Source: Gemmatimonadota bacterium (lineage in GTDB: Bacteria > Gemmatimonadota > Gemmatimonadetes > Gemmatimonadales > Gemmatimonadaceae). Taken from it: a DNA stretch of 64,000 nt. A program made the translations under genes and the position numbers. Within the stretch, counting starts at the first letter, position 1; each line of letters starts with the position of its first letter. The notes under the pieces are model-generated. The model saw only the letters and a list, made by a program, of their open reading frames with translations, did no database searches and was not told the DNA's origin. The stretch covers positions 73,185-137,184 of the forward strand of contig PLCA01000008.1 of NCBI GenBank assembly GCA_003134685.1, given 5' to 3'. Below are positions 1 to 7,857 of the stretch, in pieces.

Positions 1-2848
1 CGGGCTCGTCCTGCTTCACCGTCACGAGCGCGCCGTCGGGACAAACGGCGACGCAGAGATTGCATCCCTTGCACGCTTCGGGATTGATCGTGATCGAGAG
101 CAGCCCACCCGCGCCCTTCGCTTTCGCTTCGACAGCGTCGTAAAACGGCTTGGTGCGGGCGAGCGGAAACTCGATGAGCCGCGTGTTGACCGCCAGGAAT
201 TCCGGCTCCGCGGCGGCCTTCCGTTCCGCATCCCAGCCGAGTTTGTCGGTGACGGCGCGATACGACAGCGCCCACACGTCGGCGAGCGGTGAGTTGGGAT
301 TCTGGTCAATGAGCTTGCGCGCCTCGCGCGCCCAGTGCTTCATGATCGGCCGGATGCGCTCCATCCGCAGTCCATTCACCGACGCGTCGATTGCCGCGGT
401 CAGCACATCTTCGACGCTGTTGACGAGCCCCGGGATGGCCGAGTCAGGACACTGCGTCCAGCACTGGCCGCAGCCGGTGCACTTCTCGGCGATAAAGTCC
501 GGCACTTCTAGCCGCACGCCGCTCATGTCGCGAACCGCGCCGGTAGCGGCGGGAATCGCGCTGATCGCGGCGAACGGATCCGCGATGCCGTCCTGTCCCA
601 TCTGGCAGACCGCGCACACCTGCTCCCAGAACCGGCCCGGATTGCCGGGACCCTGTTCGGCGTTCGGAGAGTCGAGCAGCATCGGCATCTGCGGCACCTT
701 GCCTGGCTCGTCGGCAACGTCGCCTTCGGCCGGCTCTACCGCGTGCACTTCGTCGAATCCGCGGCGAATCACCCGCAGGTTGTCCTCCACCACCTGCTCA
801 CCCTTCGATCCGAACTTCTTGGCGAGCTGCTTACGAATGCCCTCGAATACGGACTTCTCACTCGCGCCTTCGCGCGCGAGCAGTGGCGAGGTGGCGAAGA
901 AGGCGCCCATGAACGCGGCGCCCTGCATCCGGTATCGCAGCTCGACGTCGGATGCTTCCTTCCGCGCGATCGCGAACGCGTCCAGCACATACAGCTTGAT
1001 CTTCCGCTCGCGGATCGTCTGGCGCGCCCTGGCCGGCAGCGTCTGCCAGAACGATTCCGGAGAGAGGTCACTCTGGATCACGAACACGCCGCTCGTGGCG
1101 AGGCCGTCGAGCGGATCGCTATGGCGGAAGACGTTCGGGTCGGGCGAGAGCACGACATCAACGTGCCGGAGCTCGCAGTTGAGCCGGATCGGCTCGTGCG
1201 CGAGCACGGCGTAGAACGTCGTCGGCTGCCCCTTCTTCTCCGAGCCGTACTTCGGGTTCGCCTTGATGTGCATCCCGAGTAGCTCGAACGCGGTCATCGC
1301 GAGGTTCTTCCCCATCGTGATCGCGCCCCATCCACCCACGGAATGGATGCGAAGTGCCGTGGAGCCCTGAGGCAGAAGGTTTACGTCGCTCGCCGAGTGG
1401 AGCGCGAGCTCGGGAAGCCGCGGGTAGCTGTCGAGCAATCTCTCCTGCCAGATCTGGAGCTTCGGCAGCCGCGTGCCTTCGCGCACGAAATCGATTCCGA
1501 GGTAGAACTGCCGCGTGCGGGCATTGCCTGGCAGCATGTTGTCCACCGCGGCGATGATGTCACCCGGCTGCAAGTCGCGGCTGCCGAGCCCGAAACAGGC
1601 GGTGAAGAAGTCGGGCACCTGCTCGACGCGAATGGGGAGAATTCCCATGTATGGCAGCGGCAAGCCGGGAGTGACGCGCCCGTTCTCGACGGCTTTCGAC
1701 ATCGCCGCGCGAATCTCGCGCAGCAACGGCGGATCCACCGCGAGCGGCTGGTCGGTGCGTTCCATCACCACGACGCCCTTCTTTCCGGCGAGCAGACGGC
1801 TGATCGCGTCCGCGGGGAACGGCCGGAACATCGTGAGGTTGACGACGCCGACCTTGAGCCCGCGCGTCGAGCGCAGGTGATCGGCGACGGCCTCGGCGTT
1901 CGAGACGACGGAGCCCTGGCCAACGATCACCCACTCTGCGTCATCTGTGCGATAGCCCATCGCCCGCGCATACCTACGCCCGGTGAGCGCCGCGTATTCA
2001 TTGAATGCGCGATCGGCAAGGTCGGCGATGTGGTCGAAGTAGAACGGTCGTTGCGCCGCCACGCCCTGTGCGTAACTGTCCTGGTTTTGCACCACGCCGA
2101 GCATCGCGGGGTAGTCGAGATCGAACGACTCGGGAATGCGGCGCCGCTTGTCGCCGAATACGAGTCGCTGGGCCGGAGTCGGAGATTCGATCAGCTCCGA
2201 CGGATCGCCGAGGAACGTCTTGACCAGATCACGCTCGGGAAGGTGCAGCAACTCGATCACATGGCTCGTGAGGAATCCGTCCTGCGCGATGATGCCGGGG
2301 TTGAGCGAGAGTTCCGCGATGCGGTGCGCGATGAGGTTGAGGTCGGCGCACTCCTGGACATCCTTGGCGAAGAGCTGGAAGAACCCGGTGTCGTCAACCG
2401 CGTGATAGTCGTCGTGACCGGCATGCACGTTGAGCGCGTGCTTCGTCATCGCCCGCGCGGCGACGTTGAGCACGTAGGTGAGTCGCTTGCCGACCGCGGC
2501 ATAGAGCGACTCGTGCATGTAGGCGATACCCTGTCCGCTCGAGAAGTTGGTGGCGCGGAGCCCAGCCATCGACATGCCCGCCGTCACGGCCGCGGCCGCG
2601 TGTTCTCCCTCGGGCTCGAAGAAGAGCAGCCGCCGGCCGTTCACGTTGCGCTTTCCCTCGGCCACCGCGACGGCCCAACCTTCGCCCATCTGCGTCGACG
2701 GAGTGATGGGATAGGCGCCGGCTGCTTCGCTTGCCGCTGTTTCCATCTTGACGATCGCGGCGCTGCCGTCGAGCGCCTGCAGCACACCCGGAAATGGCGG
2801 GGCGTCTTGAGCAGCTTCTCTCGGCTTCGATGTTGTCCACAGCTTCAT
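1..2848 (-). CDS. nifJ: Pyruvate:ferredoxin (2-oxoacid) oxidoreductase, NifJ type, 3' end missing
   Basis: Read from the minus strand, this frame is open from an ATG at 2848 to the window edge (949 codons), so the C-terminal thiamine-diphosphate domain lies outside. The N-terminus has the POR alpha-type signature GAYPITPSTQMGE, then the domain II and gamma-type regions follow. Two ferredoxin clusters are visible, CTGCGQCWTQCP (encoded near 449-482) and CKGCNLCVAVCP (near 41-80). Family knowledge: PFOR decarboxylates pyruvate to acetyl-CoA while reducing ferredoxin, or runs in reverse. The domain order matches NifJ-type single-chain enzymes. The two clusters are about 140 residues apart, which seems more than in the classical enzyme. 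The start lies 2 bp after the rnfB-like stop, so it is the last visible gene of the korA-korB operon. The exact 2-oxoacid is not determinable. Confidence 0.88.
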   Translation of the reverse strand, partial: MKLWTTSKPREAAQDAPPFPGVLQALDGSAAIVKMETAASEAAGAYPITPSTQMGEGWAVAVAEGKRNVNGRRLLFFEPEGEHAAAAVTAGMSMAGLRATNFSSGQGIAYMHESLYAAVGKRLTYVLNVAARAMTKHALNVHAGHDDYHAVDDTGFFQLFAKDVQECADLNLIAHRIAELSLNPGIIAQDGFLTSHVIELLHLPERDLVKTFLGDPSELIESPTPAQRLVFGDKRRRIPESFDLDYPAMLGVVQNQDSYAQGVAAQRPFYFDHIADLADRAFNEYAALTGRRYARAMGYRTDDAEWVIVGQGSVVSNAEAVADHLRSTRGLKVGVVNLTMFRPFPADAISRLLAGKKGVVVMERTDQPLAVDPPLLREIRAAMSKAVENGRVTPGLPLPYMGILPIRVEQVPDFFTACFGLGSRDLQPGDIIAAVDNMLPGNARTRQFYLGIDFVREGTRLPKLQIWQERLLDSYPRLPELALHSASDVNLLPQGSTALRIHSVGGWGAITMGKNLAMTAFELLGMHIKANPKYGSEKKGQPTTFYAVLAHEPIRLNCELRHVDVVLSPDPNVFRHSDPLDGLATSGVFVIQSDLSPESFWQTLPARARQTIRERKIKLYVLDAFAIARKEASDVELRYRMQGAAFMGAFFATSPLLAREGASEKSVFEGIRKQLAKKFGSKGEQVVEDNLRVIRRGFDEVHAVEPAEGDVADEPGKVPQMPMLLDSPNAEQGPGNPGRFWEQVCAVCQMGQDGIADPFAAISAIPAATGAVRDMSGVRLEVPDFIAEKCTGCGQCWTQCPDSAIPGLVNSVEDVLTAAIDASVNGLRMERIRPIMKHWAREARKLIDQNPNSPLADVWALSYRAVTDKLGWDAERKAAAEPEFLAVNTRLIEFPLARTKPFYDAVEAKAKGAGGLLSITINPEACKGCNLCVAVCPDGALVTVKQDEP

Positions 2849-2850
2849 TG

Positions 2851-3690
2851 TCAAGCACTCCCGGAAATCGCCAGCGCGGGTGAGAACTGCGCGCCGGAGA
2901 GCCACACTATTGCACCCGTTGGGCACCGCTCCGCGGCATGCGGCTCGGCCAGCCCGATCTTGTCGTAGTTGAGCACAGCCACCCCTGTGGCGACGTTGAT
3001 CAGGCCAGCGGCGGCGTCCTGTACGCACTTGCCGCATGCCGTGCACGCCACCTTGCACTGCTCGAGAACATCGTCGCCGTTGATCAGGTTCTTGCATTGC
3101 ACGAGAAGACCAGCGTTCACGGGCCGCAGCTCGAACAGCGACTTCGGACACGCTTCCACGCAGTCGCCGCATGCCGTGCACTTGTCTATATCCACCACCG
3201 GAAGTCCGGTCTCGCTCATGTGGATCGCGTCGAAATCGCACACGTGCTCGCAGTCGGCGAGACCGAGGCATCCCCAGGCGCAGCCCTTTCCTCCGCCGGC
3301 GACGGCAGCGGCCGCCGCGCAGGTGGAGAGTCCCCGATACTCGGCCTGGTAGCCGGCGACGTCGCTGCCGCCCCCGCAGAGCAATCGCGCGACATTCTTA
3401 ACCGCTTCTCCGGCATCAACGCCGAGAAAGCCGGCGATCTGCTCACGCGCTGCCTCGCCCGACACCGTGCACTGCGCCGGCGTCACCGTTCCTGCCACGG
3501 CTTGCTCGGCGAACGCGCGGCAACCGGGGAGTCCGCAGGCTCCGCAATTGGCGTTTGGCAGCATCTGCGCGACGATGTCGATGCGCGGGTCTTCCCACAC
3601 CCAGAGCCGCTTGTTGGCGATCGCGATGAACACGCCGAACACCAGTCCGACGCCGCCGAGGATGAGGACCGCAACAAGGGTATCCGACAT
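2851..3690 (-). CDS. rnfB: RnfB-like membrane-anchored polyferredoxin (orphan)
   Basis: This 279-residue protein has the RnfB layout. One N-terminal membrane helix (about 5-24) is followed by a first [4Fe-4S] motif, C49-C52-C57 with C74. A cysteine-rich middle holds C137, C141, C147 and C151. A ferredoxin domain follows with C171/C174/C177/C181, and a last set has C212, C216, C219 and C222. In Rnf complexes RnfB takes electrons from ferredoxin on the cytoplasmic face. No rnfA, C, D, G or E is present in the window, and the gene sits between two 2-oxoacid:ferredoxin oxidoreductases. The likely inference is that it carries electrons from these enzymes to the membrane. Gaps of 2 and 5 bp to its neighbours indicate cotranscription. 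Confidence 0.85.
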   Translation of the reverse strand: MSDTLVAVLILGGVGLVFGVFIAIANKRLWVWEDPRIDIVAQMLPNANCGACGLPGCRAFAEQAVAGTVTPAQCTVSGEAAREQIAGFLGVDAGEAVKNVARLLCGGGSDVAGYQAEYRGLSTCAAAAAVAGGGKGCAWGCLGLADCEHVCDFDAIHMSETGLPVVDIDKCTACGDCVEACPKSLFELRPVNAGLLVQCKNLINGDDVLEQCKVACTACGKCVQDAAAGLINVATGVAVLNYDKIGLAEPHAAERCPTGAIVWLSGAQFSPALAISGSA

Positions 3691-3695
3691 GGCCT

Positions 3696-4694
3696 TTAAG
3701 GACTGCCGTCGGTAGTCGATTGATCGAGTAGCCAGGCGGTGAGTCGTTCGGCGGGATCGTAGCTGCCACTGCTGCCAGCCGCGACGAGTACTTCAGCGGG
3801 ATTCGCAGCCAAAACCGGTTGCTGAATGAGTGCTTTTAGATGAGACAGATCGTCACGCTGCTGCCACGCGCTGCGAGCGCCGAGAGATTTGCGGGGTTGT
3901 GCAGCCGGCATGTGAGTGACCTCGATGCGCTGCCACATAGCTGATCCTGCGCGCGGGTCGTGGATGAATCGGGCTTCCGACCCGCTCATCACGGCGATGA
4001 CTGCGGGTCCGTCGAAGTCAGTGACCCTTTCCAGCACTTTCATGTCGCCAGTTTGCGCGACGAACACGCCGGGTGACACGAGCCGTGCCAGAGGCGCGAC
4101 CGTGCAGGGTTCCGCTACCAGCAGGACGAGACGGACCCAGCCATCGATCAGCGGAGCAAGCTCGAACGCATCGAGGTCGCGACCGTCGAGCCGTATCACG
4201 AGAGGCGGTGCCAGCCGGCGCTCGGCCACCGTCCATTTCTGGAACGGATGTGCCTCCAAAGGCAAACCGTGCTGCGCAGGATCGTAGGTGCGTCGTCGCA
4301 CCAGGTCGACAATAGTCGCGGCTGCAAACGCCGGCCCCAAAGCCGTCATGCGCGCACGAATCGCGGCGGCGGCTGACGTACCGGCGCGCACGTCCACTAT
4401 GAAATCCTCATCGCCCGCACGAAGGAGAGCCTCGAGTGCTTTCACGGCGCGCTCGACGATTGCGAGGCTGACGGAGTCGAGCGGGCCGAAACGGGACGAA
4501 ATCATCGCGAAACGGTCGGGATCTATCAGCCTGGCGGCGAAATCTCCAAGTGCAACGCGCGCCTGATCCGGGCCGGATTCGGACGCGAGCGTGTTCTTCG
4601 CGCGCTCCATCGCGCCGGAAACGGCGAGGCGAAATGCCGCGATCCGGGGACGGAGAGCGGAGAGGGCGGCGTCGACGCGTTCGTCAGACTGCAT
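3696..4694 (-). CDS. Unrecognised protein inside the 2-oxoacid oxidoreductase operon
   Basis: A 332-residue soluble-looking protein with no signal peptide, membrane helix, cysteine cluster or nucleotide-binding loop that I can recognise. The first 150 residues are rich in Ala, Arg and Leu and look helical. The middle (about 165-270) has alternating hydrophobic stretches such as RLVLLVAEP and GPAVIAVMSGSEARF that suggest an alpha/beta domain. The start overlaps the korB stop by 11 bp and the end is 5 bp before the rnfB-like start, so it is almost surely translated with them. Its position suggests an accessory, assembly or regulatory partner of the oxidoreductases, but this rests on neighbours only. 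Confidence 0.8.
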   Translation of the reverse strand: MQSDERVDAALSALRPRIAAFRLAVSGAMERAKNTLASESGPDQARVALGDFAARLIDPDRFAMISSRFGPLDSVSLAIVERAVKALEALLRAGDEDFIVDVRAGTSAAAAIRARMTALGPAFAAATIVDLVRRRTYDPAQHGLPLEAHPFQKWTVAERRLAPPLVIRLDGRDLDAFELAPLIDGWVRLVLLVAEPCTVAPLARLVSPGVFVAQTGDMKVLERVTDFDGPAVIAVMSGSEARFIHDPRAGSAMWQRIEVTHMPAAQPRKSLGARSAWQQRDDLSHLKALIQQPVLAANPAEVLVAAGSSGSYDPAERLTAWLLDQSTTDGSP

Positions 4695-5631
4695 AGTGAT
4701 CGAGCTCCTGGTTCAGGAGAGCGATTCGCTCGCTGCTCGTGACTTTGGGTGGCTTCCGCAGCAGATCGTAGCGCGCGCGGCTCTCGTTCCGGTAGAAGAG
4801 CCCGAGCCGGATGCGAGTGGAGTCTTCGGCGAGCCTTCTGGCGGAATCGAGATCAGAGGGATCGTGCGTAGCCCGATTTCTGTAGATCTTGTCGAGCTCG
4901 GGCGCGACGACTCCGTCGTCGTGAACGAGGAGCTCGATCATTCCGGGATCTCTCACCGCTGCTTCGTACATGCCCTGGGTGTACATTGGGCACCGCTGAA
5001 GAATGCGTACGAAAGAGAAGCCCTGGTGCCGATAGGCCGCGCGAAGTGTGGCGTAGAGGTGTGCGGGAACCCACTCTGCCGTCTGCGCCACGAATGATAC
5101 GTTGGTCGTTCCAAGCGTTGTCGTCAGCGGATTCAGCGGCGGGAGGAAGCTCCCGAACGGCTGAGTGTTCGTCTTGAATCCCTGCGGCGTTGTGGGTGAC
5201 GTCTGCTTCTTCGTCAGCCCGTAGATGCTGTTGTCGAGCAGCATCGCCACCATGTGGATGTTGTAGCGGATGGCGTGAATCCAGTGCGCGGCGCCGATCG
5301 AGCAGCAGTCACCGTCTCCCATCACGACGAAGACATCGAGATCGGGACGATGCAGCTTCACTCCGGTGGCGACCGGTAGGGCGCGCCCGTGTAATCCGTG
5401 GAAGCCGTAGGTCTTGAGGTAGTGGGGGAATCGGCTCGAGCATCCAATGCCTGACACGAACACGGTCTGCTCCGGCTTGAGCTGCTCGGCGACGAGAAGC
5501 TTTTCGACGGCGGTGAGGACAGAGTGATCTCCGCACCCCGGGCACCAACGGGCAACGGCTCCCTCATAGTCTCCGAGCGCGAACTCACGCTCATCGTCGT
5601 CGAGCATCGGCAGAATGGCGCATTGTGTCAT
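4684..5631 (-). CDS. korB: 2-oxoacid:ferredoxin oxidoreductase beta subunit (thiamine-diphosphate binding)
   Basis: The chosen start is the ATG at 5631, which overlaps the korA stop as ATGA; upstream in-frame codons would lie within korA. The 315-residue product carries the beta-subunit motifs WCPGCGDH near the N-terminus, GIGCSSRFPHY, and the diphosphate/Mg motif GDGDCCSIG followed by NSIYGLTKKQTSPT. These are typical of KorB/OorB-type subunits that oxidise 2-oxoglutarate or a related 2-oxoacid with CoA and reduce ferredoxin. No extra ferredoxin domain is seen, so electrons should leave through a free ferredoxin or the RnfB-like neighbour. 2-oxoglutarate is the likely substrate from family resemblance, but pyruvate-type or branched-chain activity is not excluded. 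Confidence 0.9.
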   Translation of the reverse strand: MTQCAILPMLDDDEREFALGDYEGAVARWCPGCGDHSVLTAVEKLLVAEQLKPEQTVFVSGIGCSSRFPHYLKTYGFHGLHGRALPVATGVKLHRPDLDVFVVMGDGDCCSIGAAHWIHAIRYNIHMVAMLLDNSIYGLTKKQTSPTTPQGFKTNTQPFGSFLPPLNPLTTTLGTTNVSFVAQTAEWVPAHLYATLRAAYRHQGFSFVRILQRCPMYTQGMYEAAVRDPGMIELLVHDDGVVAPELDKIYRNRATHDPSDLDSARRLAEDSTRIRLGLFYRNESRARYDLLRKPPKVTSSERIALLNQELDHYAV

Positions 5632-7532
5632 GGCCGGGCCCCGGTCAGTGTGAGTGCTGCGTCGCGTATTGCCTGGTGGATGAATCCCGGGCGGAGCGGC
5701 TCGCCCGGCACGCGGGTCCAGCAATCCACGTCGCACAGCGTCTGCGCGCGGAGAAGCATCGCCAGCTGACCTCGCCGCCTGTTCTCTTCGGTGATGAATG
5801 GATCGCCGGGCTGATCACTGTAGTTGATCTCGACCGTCATGACCTTCCGGAACCGCGAGAAGATCTCCTTGAGTCCAGGCTGCAGCGGCGAGAGAAATGT
5901 CAGATGCACCGACGATGCGCGAATACCCTCCGCGCGTGCCCTTTCAACGGCTTCCTCGATAGCGCCCTTCGTGCTGCCCCAGCCGACGACGAGCAGGTCG
6001 CCGTCCTGGTCGCCATTGATGGCGGGCCGGAGCAGCGTTTGCTGAAGGACCGCGAGCTTGCGACTTCGCATCGTTGTCGCGCGCTGATGAACGCCGGCAC
6101 CGTACGCGACTTTGCTCCCTTCGTCGTGCGAGAGTCCGGTGACCGTGAACATTCCACCGGGCTGCCCGGGTATCGAACGCGGCGAGGTACCCGTCCGCGC
6201 GTCCCACTCATAGGGGCGCTGTCCCTGCTTGACCGGCGCGAGGTCCAGCTCGGGAGCGAGCCATTCCTTTTTCAGCTGCGGGCGTGGGAAAGGTTGAACT
6301 CCCGTCGAGAGATTCGCATCCGAGAGAATGATCACCACCGTGCGGAACGTCTCAGCGATCTGACGCGCGGTGACAACCACATGGAAGCATTCCTCGATGG
6401 TCGCCGGCGCAATTACGACACGTGGGGCATCGCCGGGCTCCGCGAACAAGGCGGCGAGAAGATCGGACTGTTCTACCTTGGTCGGCAGGCCGGTACTCGG
6501 TCCACCACGCTGAACGTCAATGATGACGAGGGGAGTCTCGGTGATAACAGCCAATCCAATGAACTCCGTCTTCAGCGCGAAACCGGGGCCGGAGGTTATC
6601 GTGAACGCGACCTTCCCGGAGTACGAAGCGCCGATCGCCACTCCAACGGCGGCGATCTCATCCTCAGCCTGATGAAGGATTCCCCCAAACTTCGAGAAGA
6701 CCTCTGCCAGATAGTGAGACACCGAGGTGGCCGGCGTGATTGGGTACATCGCGCAGAGCTCCATTCCTGACGCCAGCGCACCCATGCCCAGAGCTTCGTT
6801 GCCATTCATCACGACGAGCGCTTCGGTCGGAGGATGAGTCGGAACCTCGATCCGGAAATCGAGGTTGGCCGCGGCCCATTCGACACCCAGCCGCATCAGC
6901 GCAACGTTCCTGTTGTAGACCTCTTCGGATTTCTTGCGGAACGCGTACGCGATCTGCTCGTCGATTCGCTCCAGGCTGCGGTCGTAGATGTACGCCAGCA
7001 GCCCCAGCGCGAACATGTTCTTGCCCTTTCGTGGATTCTCGTCGATGGTGAGGCATTGCTGCTCCATCGGAACTTCGATTATCCGATACGACGTCGTAGA
7101 GAGCTCGGCGAGCGTTTTGTCCCACGCGCTCCGGATGTCAGGATTAGAGCTCGTTGCCCAGGAGTTCTCGAGCAGAACGATGGCGTCGCTCGCGAGGGCG
7201 CCGAGTCGATGGCGGCCGAGGAGCACCTGCTCGTTGAAAGCGATGACGAGGTTGGTTTCGTCGCCCCCATTGGTGACGGGGCCGGTCCCGAACCGGACGC
7301 GATTGCCGCTCGCTCCCTCCGCCGTGCGAGGTGGTGGCTGGATCTCGGCGGGTATGATCTCCACCGTCCAGACCCCGTTCCCCATTTTCGCGGAGACTGC
7401 TCCGAAGATCTGGCCGCATTTCTGCGCCCCCTCTCCGGCGTCTGAGACTATCTCTATGGTGTGCTCCGCCCGATTGAGGACAGTCGGTGCAATGCGAAGC
7501 TCGGGACTGGCAGGCGCGGCGACAGCGGTCAT
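5628..7532 (-). CDS. korA: 2-oxoacid:ferredoxin oxidoreductase, fused gamma-alpha subunit
   Basis: The product has about 634 residues. The N-terminal gamma-type domain (about 30-200) includes DAGEGAQKCGQIF and the GTGPVTNGGDETN region. The alpha domain then contains NGNEALGMGALASGME and AMYPITPATSVSHYL, followed by TSGPGFALKTEFIG and RGGPSTGLPTK. Together with korB this forms the 2-oxoacid:ferredoxin oxidoreductase. The start at 7532 is chosen because the mRNA has AAAGAGG about 11 bases upstream. A longer in-frame start at 7595 lacks a clear ribosome site. It is the first gene of the minus-strand operon korA-korB-unknown-rnfB-nifJ. The stop overlaps the korB ATG. Confidence 0.9.
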   Translation of the reverse strand: MTAVAAPASPELRIAPTVLNRAEHTIEIVSDAGEGAQKCGQIFGAVSAKMGNGVWTVEIIPAEIQPPPRTAEGASGNRVRFGTGPVTNGGDETNLVIAFNEQVLLGRHRLGALASDAIVLLENSWATSSNPDIRSAWDKTLAELSTTSYRIIEVPMEQQCLTIDENPRKGKNMFALGLLAYIYDRSLERIDEQIAYAFRKKSEEVYNRNVALMRLGVEWAAANLDFRIEVPTHPPTEALVVMNGNEALGMGALASGMELCAMYPITPATSVSHYLAEVFSKFGGILHQAEDEIAAVGVAIGASYSGKVAFTITSGPGFALKTEFIGLAVITETPLVIIDVQRGGPSTGLPTKVEQSDLLAALFAEPGDAPRVVIAPATIEECFHVVVTARQIAETFRTVVIILSDANLSTGVQPFPRPQLKKEWLAPELDLAPVKQGQRPYEWDARTGTSPRSIPGQPGGMFTVTGLSHDEGSKVAYGAGVHQRATTMRSRKLAVLQQTLLRPAINGDQDGDLLVVGWGSTKGAIEEAVERARAEGIRASSVHLTFLSPLQPGLKEIFSRFRKVMTVEINYSDQPGDPFITEENRRRGQLAMLLRAQTLCDVDCWTRVPGEPLRPGFIHQAIRDAALTLTGARP

Positions 7533-7857
7533 GGGCGGACATGCCTCTTTTCGGGAGAGGAACGCGATACTGTAATTTTTGCCCGCCGGGCCCAAGCGTC
7601 AGTCAGTGATAAGAGGCGACTTTGTCAGGGATTCCCTTGTACTCCGCTTATCGTGCCGCCAGCGCTTCAACGTATCTGACAATGGCGGCCAGTTGTCCAT
7701 CACCATCCAGTCCTACCTCAGCTATGACGCGTGACGAAATGGAGTGAGGGATGCCCTGACGCACAACGACAACGGCCGGCATCCCGTTGATCGGAATGCC
7801 GGCCGTACCTGCTTATGGTGTCAACACCTAGATCAGGTTCCCTTTTTCAAGGCGCTA
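7533..7857. other. Intergenic region between korA and the GH3 gene
   Basis: A 325-base gap between two minus-strand genes. It holds the korA leader with its AAAGAGG ribosome site (about 7544-7550) and the hairpin at 7772-7806 listed separately. I see no convincing gene. Short open frames here have no family resemblance, and one of them crosses the hairpin. No clear -35/-10 pair for korA could be picked by eye. Confidence 0.5.
7772..7806 (-). terminator. Hairpin downstream of the GH3 beta-glucosidase gene
   Basis: A perfect 11-bp inverted repeat, ACGGCCGGCAT (7772-7782) and ATGCCGGCCGT (7796-7806), encloses a 13-base loop. It lies about 50 bases past the GH3 stop codon. There is no uridine run after it on the minus strand, so it is at best a non-classical terminator or an RNA-stabilising 3' hairpin. 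Confidence 0.45.

Noticed and set aside
1343-2968. 541-codon open frame on the plus strand
   Set aside because: It lies opposite the NifJ-type gene, has no recognisable domain, and its Arg/His/Val-rich product is typical of an antisense frame in GC-rich DNA.
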